Made by a program: the position numbers and the translations under genes. 64,000 nucleotides of DNA, taken from the NCBI RefSeq assembly GCF_001870465.1, contig NZ_MDGK01000055.1, positions 1-64,000 on the forward strand, given 5' to 3'. The notes below the pieces were generated by a model. It saw only the letters and a program-made list of their open reading frames with translations. It searched no databases and was not told the origin of the DNA. Each line of letters begins with the position of its first letter. The stretch's first letter is position 1. Origin of the DNA: Pseudomonas extremorientalis. GTDB taxonomy: Bacteria; Pseudomonadota; Gammaproteobacteria; Pseudomonadales; Pseudomonadaceae. Positions 8,777 through 18,794 of the stretch are shown here, in pieces.

Positions 8777-10153
8777 TTATGTGGCGAACAGATACGCCTC
8801 GACGTCCATGCCGGCGTCACGCATCTGCGCCAGCTTGTAGCGCAAGGTCCGCGGGCTGATCCCCAGGCGCTCGGCGGCCTCTTTGCGGCGGCCGCGCTCG
8901 GCGCGCAGGGTGTCGATGATCATCTGGAATTCGCGACGACGCAGGTCGTCGCCCAACGCACCGGCGGTTTCGGTTTCGACCATCACGGGCGCAGGCGCCA
9001 GGGTCGGCAGCGGCGCAACCCCGCTGCCCATGGCCAGGCAGAAATCCTGGGGCTGGATCAGGCCGCCCTGCTGCAGGATCAACGCACGCTGGATGGCGTT
9101 GTCCAGTTCCCGGACGTTTCCCGGCCACGGATAGGCGACCAGGCAAGCCTGGGCCTCGGCCGACAGGCGTGCCTGGGCATGCTTCATTTTTTTGACGTGG
9201 TTGCCCAGCAGGCGCTCGGCCAGTGGAATGATGTCCGCCGGGCGCTCGCGCAACGGGCGCCAGGCCAGGGGAAAGACCGAGAGACGGTAGAACAAGTCTT
9301 CACGGAAGCGCCCCGCCGCCACTTCGCCCGCCAGGTCACGGTTGGTGGTGGCGACCACGCGGATATCCAGCTGGATCGGCTTGCGTGCGCCGACGCGCTC
9401 TACTTCGCGCTCTTGCAGCACCCGCAGCAACTTGGCTTGCAGGCCCAGGGGCATCTCGGAAATTTCATCGAGCAAAATCGTGCCGCCATCCGCCTGCTCG
9501 AACTTGCCCGCCTGAGCCGCAATAGCGCCGGTGAACGAGCCTTTTTCGTGGCCGAACAGCGTGGCTTCGAGCATGTTGTCGGGGATCGCCGCGCAGTTGA
9601 TTGCGATAAACGGCTGCTTGGCGCGGGTCGATTGCTGGTGGATGTAGCGGGCCAGCACCTCCTTGCCGGTGCCGGACTCGCCGGAAATCAGCACGGTGGA
9701 ATCACTGCGCGCCACGCGGGCAGCCAGCTCCAGCAATTGTGCGCTGGCCGGTTCGAAGGCAATCGGACCTTCGCCGTCGGTGGCCGGGACCACGCCCAGG
9801 GCATGCCGTGCGACCAGTTCGATCAAGGCTTTGGGTTCGAACGGTTTGACCAGGTAATCCGCCGCACCCTGGCGCATCGCGTCGACTGCACGTTCCACAG
9901 CGCCGTGGGCGGTCATCAGCAACACCGGCAACTGTGGCTGACGCGCACGCAGCACACCGAGCAACTGGTGGCCGTCCATGCCCGGCATGTTCACGTCGCT
10001 CACCACCAGGCTGAAGGACTCTTGCTCCACCGCCTCCAAGGCGTCCTCGGCAGAACCGACCGCCCGGTAGTCATGGCCCGCCAACAGCAGCGTGTCAGCC
10101 AATGCTTCACGCAGCGCGCGATCGTCTTCCACCAACAGAACCTTGATAGCCAT
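8777..10153 (-). CDS. fleR: FleR sigma-54-dependent response regulator
   Basis: 458 residues: receiver (1-115, acceptor Asp about 54 in VVSDVNMPGMDG), AAA+ sigma-54 interaction domain (Walker A GESGTGKE) and a C-terminal Fis-type HTH (ERLGISPRTLRYKLAQ). The sigma-54 contact loop reads GSFTGA, a mild variant of GAFTGA. FleR is activated by FleS and drives class III genes, including flgFGHIJKL and fliEFG in related species. Only 6 bases separate it from fleS. Confidence 0.96.
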   Translation of the reverse strand: MAIKVLLVEDDRALREALADTLLLAGHDYRAVGSAEDALEAVEQESFSLVVSDVNMPGMDGHQLLGVLRARQPQLPVLLMTAHGAVERAVDAMRQGAADYLVKPFEPKALIELVARHALGVVPATDGEGPIAFEPASAQLLELAARVARSDSTVLISGESGTGKEVLARYIHQQSTRAKQPFIAINCAAIPDNMLEATLFGHEKGSFTGAIAAQAGKFEQADGGTILLDEISEMPLGLQAKLLRVLQEREVERVGARKPIQLDIRVVATTNRDLAGEVAAGRFREDLFYRLSVFPLAWRPLRERPADIIPLAERLLGNHVKKMKHAQARLSAEAQACLVAYPWPGNVRELDNAIQRALILQQGGLIQPQDFCLAMGSGVAPLPTLAPAPVMVETETAGALGDDLRRREFQMIIDTLRAERGRRKEAAERLGISPRTLRYKLAQMRDAGMDVEAYLFAT

Positions 10154-10159
10154 AACCTC

Positions 10160-11374
10160 TTACTCCGTGCTTGCCGCGCATGAAAACAGCGGCAAGGTCA
10201 TCAATGCACAGGTGCCACGCCCGACACGGGAATGCAGCTGCAATTCTCCCTGATGGGCACGCGCCACTGCCTTGACCACGGTCAGGCCCAGCCCGGTACC
10301 GTTGGTCTTGGTGGTGAAAAAAGGTTCGCCCAGGCGCTGCAATACGGCAGGCTCGATACCGCTGCCGCTGTCGCTGATGCATAGGCGCAGGGTTTGCTCG
10401 CGGTTGTACAGGTGCACCTTGAGCCGCGCACCAGGGCCGCTGGCCTGGGTGGCGTTTTCGATCAGGTTGAGCAGCGAACCGACGAGGGTGTCGCGGTTGC
10501 ACAGCAGCTCGCCGAGATGGCTGTCGCACTGCCAACGCACTTGTACGTCTTGAATGTGGGTGGCGGCCGCCGCTTGCAGCGCCTGCATCAACTCGGCAGG
10601 CGTGATGCGATCGGTCAGCGGCAATTCACCACGGGCAAACACCAGCATGTCGCGCACCTGGTGCTCCAACTCATGCAGGCGCTCCTTGAGGCGCCCGGCA
10701 AAACGCTGGTGAGTGGCCGCGGGCAATTGTTCGTCAGTCAAATGACTGGCGTAGATCAACGCCGCCGACAGTGGCGTGCGGATCTGATGCGCCAGGGAAG
10801 CGACCATGCGCCCCAGCGAGGACAAACGTTCGTGGCGCGCCAACTGGTCTTGCAGGTGACGGGTTTCAGTCAGGTCGTTGAGCAGCACCAACTGGCCCGG
10901 CTCCGCGTCCAGGGCGCGCGTGGCGATGGACAAGCGGCGACCGTCCTTGAGCGAAATTTCATGGCCATCGTCTTCACGCGGCGCAAAGCAGCGGGTGATT
11001 ACGTGACGCCACAGCTCGCCTTCCAGAGGCAGGCCAAGCATGTCACAGGCCGCCGGGTTGGCTTCACGCACGCGACCTTCTTCGTCGATGACGATCACGC
11101 CACCGGGCAACAGCGACAGCAGGTTTTGCAGGCGGTTGGCCAGGCGCTCCTTCTCGGCCAACTCTTCCATGCGCTGGGCACTGACCACCGCCAACTCGCC
11201 CTTGAGCTCCGAAACACGGGCTTCGAGCAGGCTGTAGGAATCGGTCAATTGGCTGGACATCTGGTTGAACAGCGAAAACGCCTGCTCCAGGCCCTGGCGG
11301 CTTTGCTGTTCTACAGAGGGAACCAGGCCTGCAATGGCAGGACTGGAAGAATGTTGGGCGGCGTGGGGCATCAT
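10160..11374 (-). CDS. fleS: FleS sensor histidine kinase
   Basis: 404 residues with no clear transmembrane segments, so probably cytoplasmic. It contains a PAS domain (about 80-170), a HisKA domain with the phospho-acceptor His in SLAHQIRTPLSAA, and a HATPase domain (NLIENATQA, DSGSGIEP, TNGTGLGLTVVK). It is the cognate kinase of FleR. There are two adjacent ATG codons at the start; the first is given, and either is plausible. Confidence 0.96.
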   Translation of the reverse strand: MMPHAAQHSSSPAIAGLVPSVEQQSRQGLEQAFSLFNQMSSQLTDSYSLLEARVSELKGELAVVSAQRMEELAEKERLANRLQNLLSLLPGGVIVIDEEGRVREANPAACDMLGLPLEGELWRHVITRCFAPREDDGHEISLKDGRRLSIATRALDAEPGQLVLLNDLTETRHLQDQLARHERLSSLGRMVASLAHQIRTPLSAALIYASHLTDEQLPAATHQRFAGRLKERLHELEHQVRDMLVFARGELPLTDRITPAELMQALQAAAATHIQDVQVRWQCDSHLGELLCNRDTLVGSLLNLIENATQASGPGARLKVHLYNREQTLRLCISDSGSGIEPAVLQRLGEPFFTTKTNGTGLGLTVVKAVARAHQGELQLHSRVGRGTCALMTLPLFSCAASTE

Positions 11375-11425
11375 GCTCTCTCGCTTGGCTGACCGTCAGT
11401 TAAACGGAACGTTGCGAGGGCTGTA

Positions 11426-11440
11426 GCAATACCCGTGCCG
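11426..11440 (-). promoter_or_regulatory. Sigma-54 promoter of fleSR
   Basis: The minus strand reads CGGCACGGGTATTGC, a near-consensus -24/-12 element about 50 bases before fleS. FleQ is known to activate fleSR with RpoN. The element directly follows the fleQ terminator. Confidence 0.8.
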
Positions 11441-11469
11441 AAAAAAAACCACTGAAGTTTCAGTGGTTT
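11441..11469 (-). terminator. fleQ rho-independent terminator
   Basis: An inverted repeat aaaccactgaa/ttcagtggttt is followed on the minus strand by a run of eight T residues. It ends exactly where the fleS -24 element begins, separating fleQ transcription from the fleSR promoter. Confidence 0.85.
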
Positions 11470-11481
11470 AAAAAACAGGCG

Positions 11482-12957
<1,476 letters not shown>

Positions 12958-13062
12958 GCAATAGCAACTTCCCTAGTAAAACTTCCTGCCCCGAAGTGAG
13001 GGCAATCGAGACGCCTGTACGACTTTGTACCTTACTAGACGTCTGAAATCTGAAAACAGCAC

Positions 13063-13092
13063 TAGTTAAGTCAAAAATGCTGGCACAGTCAA
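13063..13092 (-). promoter_or_regulatory. Candidate sigma-70 promoter of fleQ
   Basis: On the minus strand TTGACT and TAACTA are separated by 18 bases, which would start transcription about 100 bases before fleQ. FleQ is known to be RpoN-independent, so a housekeeping promoter is expected here. The -10 match is weak. Confidence 0.4.
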
Positions 13093-13127
13093 ATATATGA
13101 CGCGCCCATCGGACCAACTGCGGCTCT

Positions 13128-13424
13128 TCAGCCGAACAGATGGTAAACCTTTGACGCATTTTTCGCTTGGTTGATCTGCGACATCTCCTCGAAAATCGCC
13201 TGCCGCTCGCCCGTCGTCACTTCGAGCAATTGCTGGTAAACCGCTAGCAGCCCCTCAAGCTTTTCGCGCAACGCATCCTCGTCTACCGGCGCTTCGCTGA
13301 GCACCTCGTCGATGACATGACGACAGCCCAGGTCCAGTTCGCCGATGGCGTCCCAGTTGCGGTCCGCCAGCGCGCCCATCAGCGCCTCACGGGTTTCATC
13401 AATGCGTTGCAATGCTTGGCTCAT
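13128..13424 (-). CDS. fliT: FliT-like flagellar chaperone (FleP position)
   Basis: 98 residues, acidic and predicted all-helical, immediately downstream of fliS. Length and position match the fliT gene of pseudomonads (annotated fleP or fliS' in some P. aeruginosa releases). FliT-type proteins chaperone the filament cap FliD during export. Sequence conservation of this family is low, so the name rests on context and size. Confidence 0.75.
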   Translation of the reverse strand: MSQALQRIDETREALMGALADRNWDAIGELDLGCRHVIDEVLSEAPVDEDALREKLEGLLAVYQQLLEVTTGERQAIFEEMSQINQAKNASKVYHLFG

Positions 13425-13450
13425 GACGTGTTCCTCAAGGCCGCTTGGCC

Positions 13451-13855
13451 TTATTGTGCAGCGCCTTGTGGCGCGCCGATGGCATCCCAGCCTTCTTTCA
13501 CGGTAATCAGCAAACGGGCGACTTCGTCGATCATGTCGGCATCGTTGTGCAGATTGGCCTCCATCAAACGGTTGGTCATGTACACGTACAGACCTTCCAG
13601 TTGCTGAACGTATTCCTTGTTGTCGCTTTTTTCCGCGCTCAGGCCATCACGAAGCCCGATGAGGATGTCGGCGGCCTTGCCCAGCATCAGGCCCTTCGCG
13701 GCGATATCACCACGCGCCAACGCACCTTTGGCCTGCGCCATACGGTCGAGCCCACCCTCCATCAGCATTTGCACCAGGCGGTGCGGGCTGGCTTCGGAGA
13801 TCTGGGCATGGGAATTGACCTTCTGGTATTGGCGAAGGGCTCTCATGGGATTCAT
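13451..13855 (-). CDS. fliS: FliS flagellin export chaperone
   Basis: 134 residues from MNPMRALRQYQKV. This ATG is preferred over one 66 bases upstream because of a GAGGTAG ribosome site and the family length. Motifs EASPHRLVQMLMEGGLDRM and GLYVYMTNRLMEANL are typical of FliS. It binds the disordered C-terminus of flagellin and prevents premature polymerisation. It forms a small unit with fliD and fliT. Confidence 0.95.
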   Translation of the reverse strand: MNPMRALRQYQKVNSHAQISEASPHRLVQMLMEGGLDRMAQAKGALARGDIAAKGLMLGKAADILIGLRDGLSAEKSDNKEYVQQLEGLYVYMTNRLMEANLHNDADMIDEVARLLITVKEGWDAIGAPQGAAQ

Positions 13856-13952
13856 TTTTCTACCTCGTGACAGGCAACAGCGAGATGGGTTGCAGTAACC
13901 ATTATGTCGACTGGATCGCAAAAAACTTTAACCCGTCGACCTTATGAAGAAC

Positions 13953-13982
13953 AAAGCCCAGGTCAATGGACCCGGGCTTTTT
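13953..13982 (-). terminator. Stem-loop after fliD
   Basis: AAAGCCC(A/G)GGTC stem arms surround a short loop between fliD and fliS. The T-rich flank is better on the plus strand than on the minus strand, so it may only partly terminate or attenuate fliD readthrough into fliS. Confidence 0.5.
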
Positions 13983-13996
13983 CAATCCGCATTCAA

Positions 13997-15403
13997 TCAG
14001 CTATCACTGCTTTGTGATTTGCTGATGGCATTTAGCGTACCGAGGATACTGTTGCTCTGCTGGCGCAGTTGCGCCACCAGCGTATCCATGGCGGTGTACT
14101 TGCGGGTCAAGGCGTCTTGCATGGTGGTGAGGCGATCATCCAGGGCGACCTGCTGTTTGTTCAGGTCTTTGAGGCTGTCCGACAAGGATGCCGAACGCGT
14201 CGCCAGAATCCCCGTACTGGCCTTGGCATAACCATCGGTCGCCGCTGTCAGGCGCGCAAGCAAACCGTTCTTGCCACTGAAAATACTGTTGATGTCGGCG
14301 GCGTTGGTCAGTACGGCCTTGTCCCACTGCTTGGCATCGATGCTCAGCGCGCCGGTGTCCTGGTCGGTGGTAACACCGAACTGGGCCAGGGATTTCAAGG
14401 TGCCGTTGCCGGACAATGCGTTGAACTCGTTGCGGATCGCCGCCTGCAAGGTGCGCATGGTCGAGTCGCCGGTCAAGGTGGCGGCGACGGAGTTACCGGC
14501 GGCATCCTTGGTCACCTTGGTCTCGGCGTTCATCGCCTTGAGCAGGGCGTTGTAGGTGTCGACGAAGCCCTTGACCCCGGACTTGAGGGCGGTGGTGCTG
14601 GTGCTGACGGAAATGGTCAAAGCATTGCGAGCCGTAGACGCGGTATCCGAAGGCGTGGTCAAGGGCGACACAGAGAGCAACTTGATACTTACACCACTCA
14701 CTGCATCCGTGATGCTGTTGGTCTTGGACTCTGCAGCAATACCGTCAATGGTGTACTTGGCGTTCTTCGGCTCGCTGACCACTGTGTAACCGGTATCAAT
14801 CCCCGAGTTGCCCGACATCGTCAGATCGGAACCAACACCGGAGTTGGTGGAGGTCAGGATAAGACGCGAACCGTTGGAGTCGGTAAGGATGTTGGCACTC
14901 AGGCCTGCGGTGCCGAACTGCGAGTTGATCGAGTCACGCACCTGTTGCAGGGTCGCGCCGGCCGGCACCTTCAGGTCGAAGTTCTTGCCCGACTGGCTGA
15001 TCGTCAGCGTCGTTGGGGTGGTGCCACTGTTCACGACCGTCGACTGGCCACCGGCGAAGCTCTTGGTCGACAGCTTCGACGGCGTCGCCAACTGGTTGAC
15101 GACCAGCGAGAAGCTACCGCTCGCCGCACCCTGGTTGGCCGTCATGGTGGCGACCTTCTCGTCCGAAGACGTACCGGTCAAGCCACTGAAGCTGTTATCG
15201 GTGCCCATGTTGGCCAGCGCACCCCGGAAGGCATCCAGGGCTGCCTGGATCTTGCCGATCGACGACAGCTGGGTGGTTGCCTTTTGCGACTGGATGTTGA
15301 TCTGAGCCTGCTTAGGCGCTCGCTCGGCATCCACCAGGGATTTCACAATCGCCTGAGTGTCGAAACCCGACCCCACGCCGGTAATCGTTGTACCCGCCAT
15401 CAT
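13997..15403 (-). CDS. fliD: FliD filament cap protein
   Basis: 468 residues. The N-terminus GTTITGVGSGFDTQAIV and the C-terminal helix with RYTAMDTLVAQL-type heptads (here KYTAMDTLVAQLRQQS) are the terminal polymerisation regions of FliD. The central part is variable and Ser/Thr-rich. The cap pentamer sits at the filament tip and guides flagellin folding; in Pseudomonas it also contributes to mucin adhesion. An AGGAG site precedes the first of two ATG codons. Confidence 0.95.
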   Translation of the reverse strand: MMAGTTITGVGSGFDTQAIVKSLVDAERAPKQAQINIQSQKATTQLSSIGKIQAALDAFRGALANMGTDNSFSGLTGTSSDEKVATMTANQGAASGSFSLVVNQLATPSKLSTKSFAGGQSTVVNSGTTPTTLTISQSGKNFDLKVPAGATLQQVRDSINSQFGTAGLSANILTDSNGSRLILTSTNSGVGSDLTMSGNSGIDTGYTVVSEPKNAKYTIDGIAAESKTNSITDAVSGVSIKLLSVSPLTTPSDTASTARNALTISVSTSTTALKSGVKGFVDTYNALLKAMNAETKVTKDAAGNSVAATLTGDSTMRTLQAAIRNEFNALSGNGTLKSLAQFGVTTDQDTGALSIDAKQWDKAVLTNAADINSIFSGKNGLLARLTAATDGYAKASTGILATRSASLSDSLKDLNKQQVALDDRLTTMQDALTRKYTAMDTLVAQLRQQSNSILGTLNAISKSQSSDS

Positions 15404-15481
15404 CTTTCTCCTGTTCCGGTGGCTGCCGTTATCTTGACGACTAGCGCTTCAAGGGGTGACAGCAACAAGTTTCATGCCAGT

Positions 15482-15832
15482 TCACGCCTTGTCGTCAAAC
15501 AACACATGACTGGCGCTGGCCAGACTCTGTGCCAGTTTCAAGGCCGTTTCCGAAGGAATCTGTCGGATCACTTCACCGGTGTCGGTGGCAATGACCTTGA
15601 CCACAACCCTATGGGTGGAATCGTCAATGGAAAAGTCCAGGTTGCGCTGGGCCGCTTGTACGAATTCTTTAATATCGGTGACCGCTTTTTCCAGGCTGTC
15701 CTTTTGGGACTTGCCTGCGGTTGGCGCGGCCGCTTCAACCTTAGTCTTGTCTTTATCCGCAACCACAGGTGCCGGCGAGCCTTGAGGGGCCAGCGGCGGA
15801 TAAGACAAGTTCAGTTTTACACTCATGTCCAT
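15482..15832 (-). CDS. flaG: FlaG family protein
   Basis: 116 residues. The start at 15832 (MDMSVKLNL) is preferred over a TTG two codons earlier because of AGGAGA spacing. The C-terminal FlaG domain contains LDFSIDDSTHRVVVKV and IRQIPSETALKLAQ. FlaG modulates filament length; mutants in Pseudomonas make longer filaments. It lies between fliC and fliD and is likely transcribed partly by fliC readthrough. Confidence 0.92.
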   Translation of the reverse strand: MDMSVKLNLSYPPLAPQGSPAPVVADKDKTKVEAAAPTAGKSQKDSLEKAVTDIKEFVQAAQRNLDFSIDDSTHRVVVKVIATDTGEVIRQIPSETALKLAQSLASASHVLFDDKA

Positions 15833-15861
15833 GCCCAATCTCCTCTGATTGGAAAAGACGA

Positions 15862-15883
15862 AAGGGCACGTAAACGCGCCCTT
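15862..15883 (-). terminator. Stem-loop after fliC
   Basis: The arms aagggcacg/cgcgccctt flank a short loop. On the minus strand they are followed by TTCGTCTTTTCC. It could terminate most fliC transcripts while letting some proceed into flaG. Confidence 0.6.
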
Positions 15884-15906
15884 CCGTCATTCACCACGTG
15901 CCGCTA

Positions 15907-17322
15907 TTACTGAAGCAGCTTCAGTACAGCGGATGGCAGTTGGTTAGCCTGCGACAGGATCGCAGTGGAAGCCGACTGCAGGGTTTGCTGCTTGGTCAGT
16001 TCAGCGGCTTCGGAAGCGAAGTCGACGTCCTGAACGGTGGAGCGGGCAGCGGTGCTGTTTTTCTGGATGTTGGACAGGTTGTCTACAGTGCTGGTCAGAC
16101 GGTTCTGTACCGCACCCAGGCCCGAACGGGAGCTGGAGATGGTAGCGATAGCCTGGTCGATCACGGACACAGCGTTCTGGGCCTTGGTGGCGTCAGTCAC
16201 GTCGGTTTGCGAAACGGCGGTCTTGGTCGAAGCAGCCGAAGTAGCGGCACCGAAGATACCGGTCACACCAGCGCCTTCCAGCGAGTAACCCTTGGCGGAG
16301 TCCATGTTCACAGCACCGGTAGCGATGATGCCGTCAGCCAGGGCAGTAGCAGTGCCGTAGGTGCCCGAACCGTCTTTGGTGGCAACAGTGATGGTGCCGG
16401 CAGCGGTCGAAGCGCTGAAGGCCAGGTTTTCACCGGTGTCGGATTTAACCGACAGAGTGCCTTTGGATTGGTCGTAGTTAACGCTGATGCCCAGTTTGGC
16501 GGAGTTGGACTTCAACTGATCAGCCAGGCTGGCAGTGTCGGTGACGCCGACGAAGGTGGTGGCTTGGCCGCCAACGGTCATGGTGAACGAAGCTGGAGCG
16601 GTAGCAGCACCGGCGCCAACTACAAACTGAGCTTCAGTGCTGGCGGTAGCGTTCAGGCCACCGATGGCGCCGTTCAGTTGTGCGGCGATGGTTTTAGCGG
16701 AAGCAGCAGCTGCTACAGTGACGTTGGCAGTCTGGCCGTTACCGGTTACTGCGATTGCGCCGCCAGCTACACCAGCACCTGGAGCGATACCGATGCTCTT
16801 GATTTGCTGCGAACCGATGTTGTTGGCAGCAACGTTGTCCAGGGACAGGTTGATGGTTTCGTTAGCGTTGGCGCCAACCTGGATCGACTTGGTACCGTAC
16901 GAACCGTCCAGCAGCTTCTGGCCACCGAAAGTAGTGGTCTGGGCGATACGGGTCAGTTCCGAAGTCAGGGCCTGGTATTCGTCGTTGTTCGACTTACGGT
17001 CGTCGGTGCTCAGGGAGCCGGTCGCCGAGGACAGAGCCAGGGTACGCATTTTTTGCAGAATGTCGGTCGAAGCCTGCATTGCGCCTTCAGCGGTCTGCGC
17101 GATGGAGATACCATCGTTGGCGTTCTTTACAGCTTGACCCAGGCCGTTGATCTGGCTGGTCATACGGGTGGCGATACCCAGGCCGGCGGCGTCGTCTTTA
17201 GCGCTGTTGATACGCAGGCCGGAAGACAGGCGCTGCATGGAAGTGGCCAGGGCGCCGCCAGCTTTGTTCAGGTTGCCCTGAGTAGTGATCGAAGCAATGT
17301 TGGTGTTTACTGTTAAAGCCAT
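15907..17322 (-). CDS. fliC: FliC flagellin
   Basis: 471 residues from MALTVNTNIASI. The longer upstream in-frame opening is 5' leader, as shown by the sigma-28 promoter inside it. The conserved N-terminal D0/D1 region (RLSSGLRINSAKDDAAGL) and C-terminal D0/D1 region (VDFASEAAELTKQQ, ending SAVLKLLQ) flank a variable Ala/Gly/Thr-rich centre at about 175-385. The centre is rich in Ser/Thr and is the likely glycosylated surface. It is the filament subunit. Confidence 0.97.
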   Translation of the reverse strand: MALTVNTNIASITTQGNLNKAGGALATSMQRLSSGLRINSAKDDAAGLGIATRMTSQINGLGQAVKNANDGISIAQTAEGAMQASTDILQKMRTLALSSATGSLSTDDRKSNNDEYQALTSELTRIAQTTTFGGQKLLDGSYGTKSIQVGANANETINLSLDNVAANNIGSQQIKSIGIAPGAGVAGGAIAVTGNGQTANVTVAAAASAKTIAAQLNGAIGGLNATASTEAQFVVGAGAATAPASFTMTVGGQATTFVGVTDTASLADQLKSNSAKLGISVNYDQSKGTLSVKSDTGENLAFSASTAAGTITVATKDGSGTYGTATALADGIIATGAVNMDSAKGYSLEGAGVTGIFGAATSAASTKTAVSQTDVTDATKAQNAVSVIDQAIATISSSRSGLGAVQNRLTSTVDNLSNIQKNSTAARSTVQDVDFASEAAELTKQQTLQSASTAILSQANQLPSAVLKLLQ

Positions 17323-17401
17323 GACGAAATCCTCGTTGGATGGATACTGCGGCTTCCGGCCCTGGCAACCGCCGGGTGTGGCCTGAGAACCTACGTAATA
17401 G

Positions 17402-17429
17402 TTATCGTCGTGGTAGCCGGTTGCTTGAG
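17402..17429 (-). promoter_or_regulatory. Sigma-28 (FliA) promoter of fliC
   Basis: The minus strand reads TCAA-N15-GACGATAA, one mismatch from the flagellar sigma-28 consensus (GCCGATAA). It lies about 80 bases upstream of the fliC ATG. Confidence 0.8.
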
Positions 17430-17530
17430 GATTTTTTTCGATTTTTTTGCTGGCGTCGTGCCACTCCTTGCAATTCAAGGGCTTACGCAGGCAAAAAAGC
17501 CCGATTTCATTGGGTTTTCTGGCGCCAAAT

Positions 17531-17569
17531 AAAAAACGCCGATGCTCTTTCAAGCATCGGCGTTTTTTT
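17531..17569 (-). terminator. Terminator of the ketoacyl synthase gene
   Basis: aaaaaacgccgatgc / gcatcggcgttttttt forms a strong symmetrical hairpin with A and T runs on both sides. It works for the minus-strand gene ending at 17,589 and isolates the fliC promoter. Confidence 0.9.
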
Positions 17570-17588
17570 GTGCTACCGGTTCAAGGTC

Positions 17589-18518
17589 TCACGGGCGATA
17601 GAGAATCGCCGAGCCCCACGACAGGCCCACACCAAAACCGCTGATGGCCACGCGTTTCCAGGTGGCGTCCATCACATGCTTTTCCAGCAGCAGCGGAATG
17701 CTCGACGACACCGTGTTGCCGGTCTCGACCATGTCCTTGATGAACTTGTCCACCGGCGCATCTTCAAAACGACGCGCTACGGCGTCGACAATCGCCGCAC
17801 TGCCCTGGTGAATGCAGAAGGCATCGATGTCGTCGGCCTTTAGGTCCGACTCATCGAGCAGCTCATGCAAATGCGCCGGCACCTTGAGCAAGGCGAAGTT
17901 GAACACTTGGCGGCCGTTCATGAAGAACACACCGTCGCTGACCTTCAGGTGCGGGGCGCCGGAACCGTCGGTGCCGAACTTGGACTTGCCGAGCAACCAC
18001 GGCGCATCTTCGCCCATCCAGGTGGCGGTGGCGGCATCGCCGAACAGCATGGTGGTGTTGCGGTCTTCCGGGTCGACGATCTTCGAATACGGGTCGGCAG
18101 TGACCAGCAGGCCATTCTTCAGGCCAGCGGCTTCCATGAAGCCCTTCATCGCGTAGATGCCGTAGACGTAGCCGGAACAGCCCAGGGAAATATCGAAGGC
18201 TGCAACGTGGGTCGGCAGGCCGAGCTTGTCCTGGACGATGGCAGCCGTGTGCGGCAGGCCCTCTTCATCGCCGTTCTGGGTGACGACGATCAGCGCGTCG
18301 ATGGACTCGCGTTTCAGATCCGGGTTGTTGGCAAACAAAGCGTTGACCGCCTCGACACACAGATCGGAGGTTTCCTGCGCGGCTTCCTTGCGCGGCAGGA
18401 ACGCCGACCCGATCTTGCCAATGATGAATTCTTCATCCTTGGCGAATTTGGCACCCTGGGCGTAGTTATCGATCCCGTCTGCCGGCACGTAACTGGCGAT
18501 GCTTTTTATGCCAATCAT
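17589..18518 (-). CDS. Ketoacyl-ACP synthase III (FabH-like) in the flagellar cluster
   Basis: 309 residues with a thiolase fold. The KAS III catalytic triad is readable: C114 in SLGCSGYVYG, H237 in CIHQGSAAI, N268 in ETGNTVSSSIP. FabH-type enzymes condense an acyl-CoA with malonyl-ACP. Its place between flgL and fliC, with its own terminator, suggests a role in making an acyl group for flagellin glycan rather than housekeeping fatty acid synthesis; comparable genes sit in flagellin-glycosylation islands of other pseudomonads. No glycosyltransferase or aminotransferase is next to it here. Substrate is unknown. Confidence 0.85.
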   Translation of the reverse strand: MIGIKSIASYVPADGIDNYAQGAKFAKDEEFIIGKIGSAFLPRKEAAQETSDLCVEAVNALFANNPDLKRESIDALIVVTQNGDEEGLPHTAAIVQDKLGLPTHVAAFDISLGCSGYVYGIYAMKGFMEAAGLKNGLLVTADPYSKIVDPEDRNTTMLFGDAATATWMGEDAPWLLGKSKFGTDGSGAPHLKVSDGVFFMNGRQVFNFALLKVPAHLHELLDESDLKADDIDAFCIHQGSAAIVDAVARRFEDAPVDKFIKDMVETGNTVSSSIPLLLEKHVMDATWKRVAISGFGVGLSWGSAILYRP

Positions 18519-18734
18519 TGTGGCTTCCCAATACTAAATAGCTGGAGAACACCCCAGGGACTACGCCCGGAGTGCTGACAATAAAGGGGATAACCCCATA
18601 AAAATCCCGCTGAAAGCCGCCACGCAAGGACCCTGTGACGACTTATCCTTTTCACACGATACAGTGAAGATGCGCTTTATGACTCACAGGTCACTCAATT
18701 TTGTGTGCTTTATGCAAAACCTTCAAACAATTAA

Positions 18735-18780
18735 GTCCCAAAAACGACAACGGCCCGCCCTGTTTCCAGGGCGGGCCGCT
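18735..18780 (-). terminator. flgL operon terminator
   Basis: A 13-base GC-rich stem (GCGGCCCGCCCTG / CAGGGCGGGCCGT) is followed on the minus strand by TGTCGTTTTTGGG. It marks the end of flgFGHIJKL. The rest of 18,519-18,734 shows no gene. Confidence 0.85.
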
Positions 18781-18794
18781 TGACGTGAAGCCAC

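Noticed and set aside
15404..15481. Possible sigma-28 or sigma-54 promoter before fliD
   Set aside because: Partial matches (ttatcttg; gg...gc) have wrong spacing for either consensus.
14069..15913. A 614-codon plus-strand frame opposite fliD and flaG
   Set aside because: It covers two well-supported genes on the minus strand and shows no family features.
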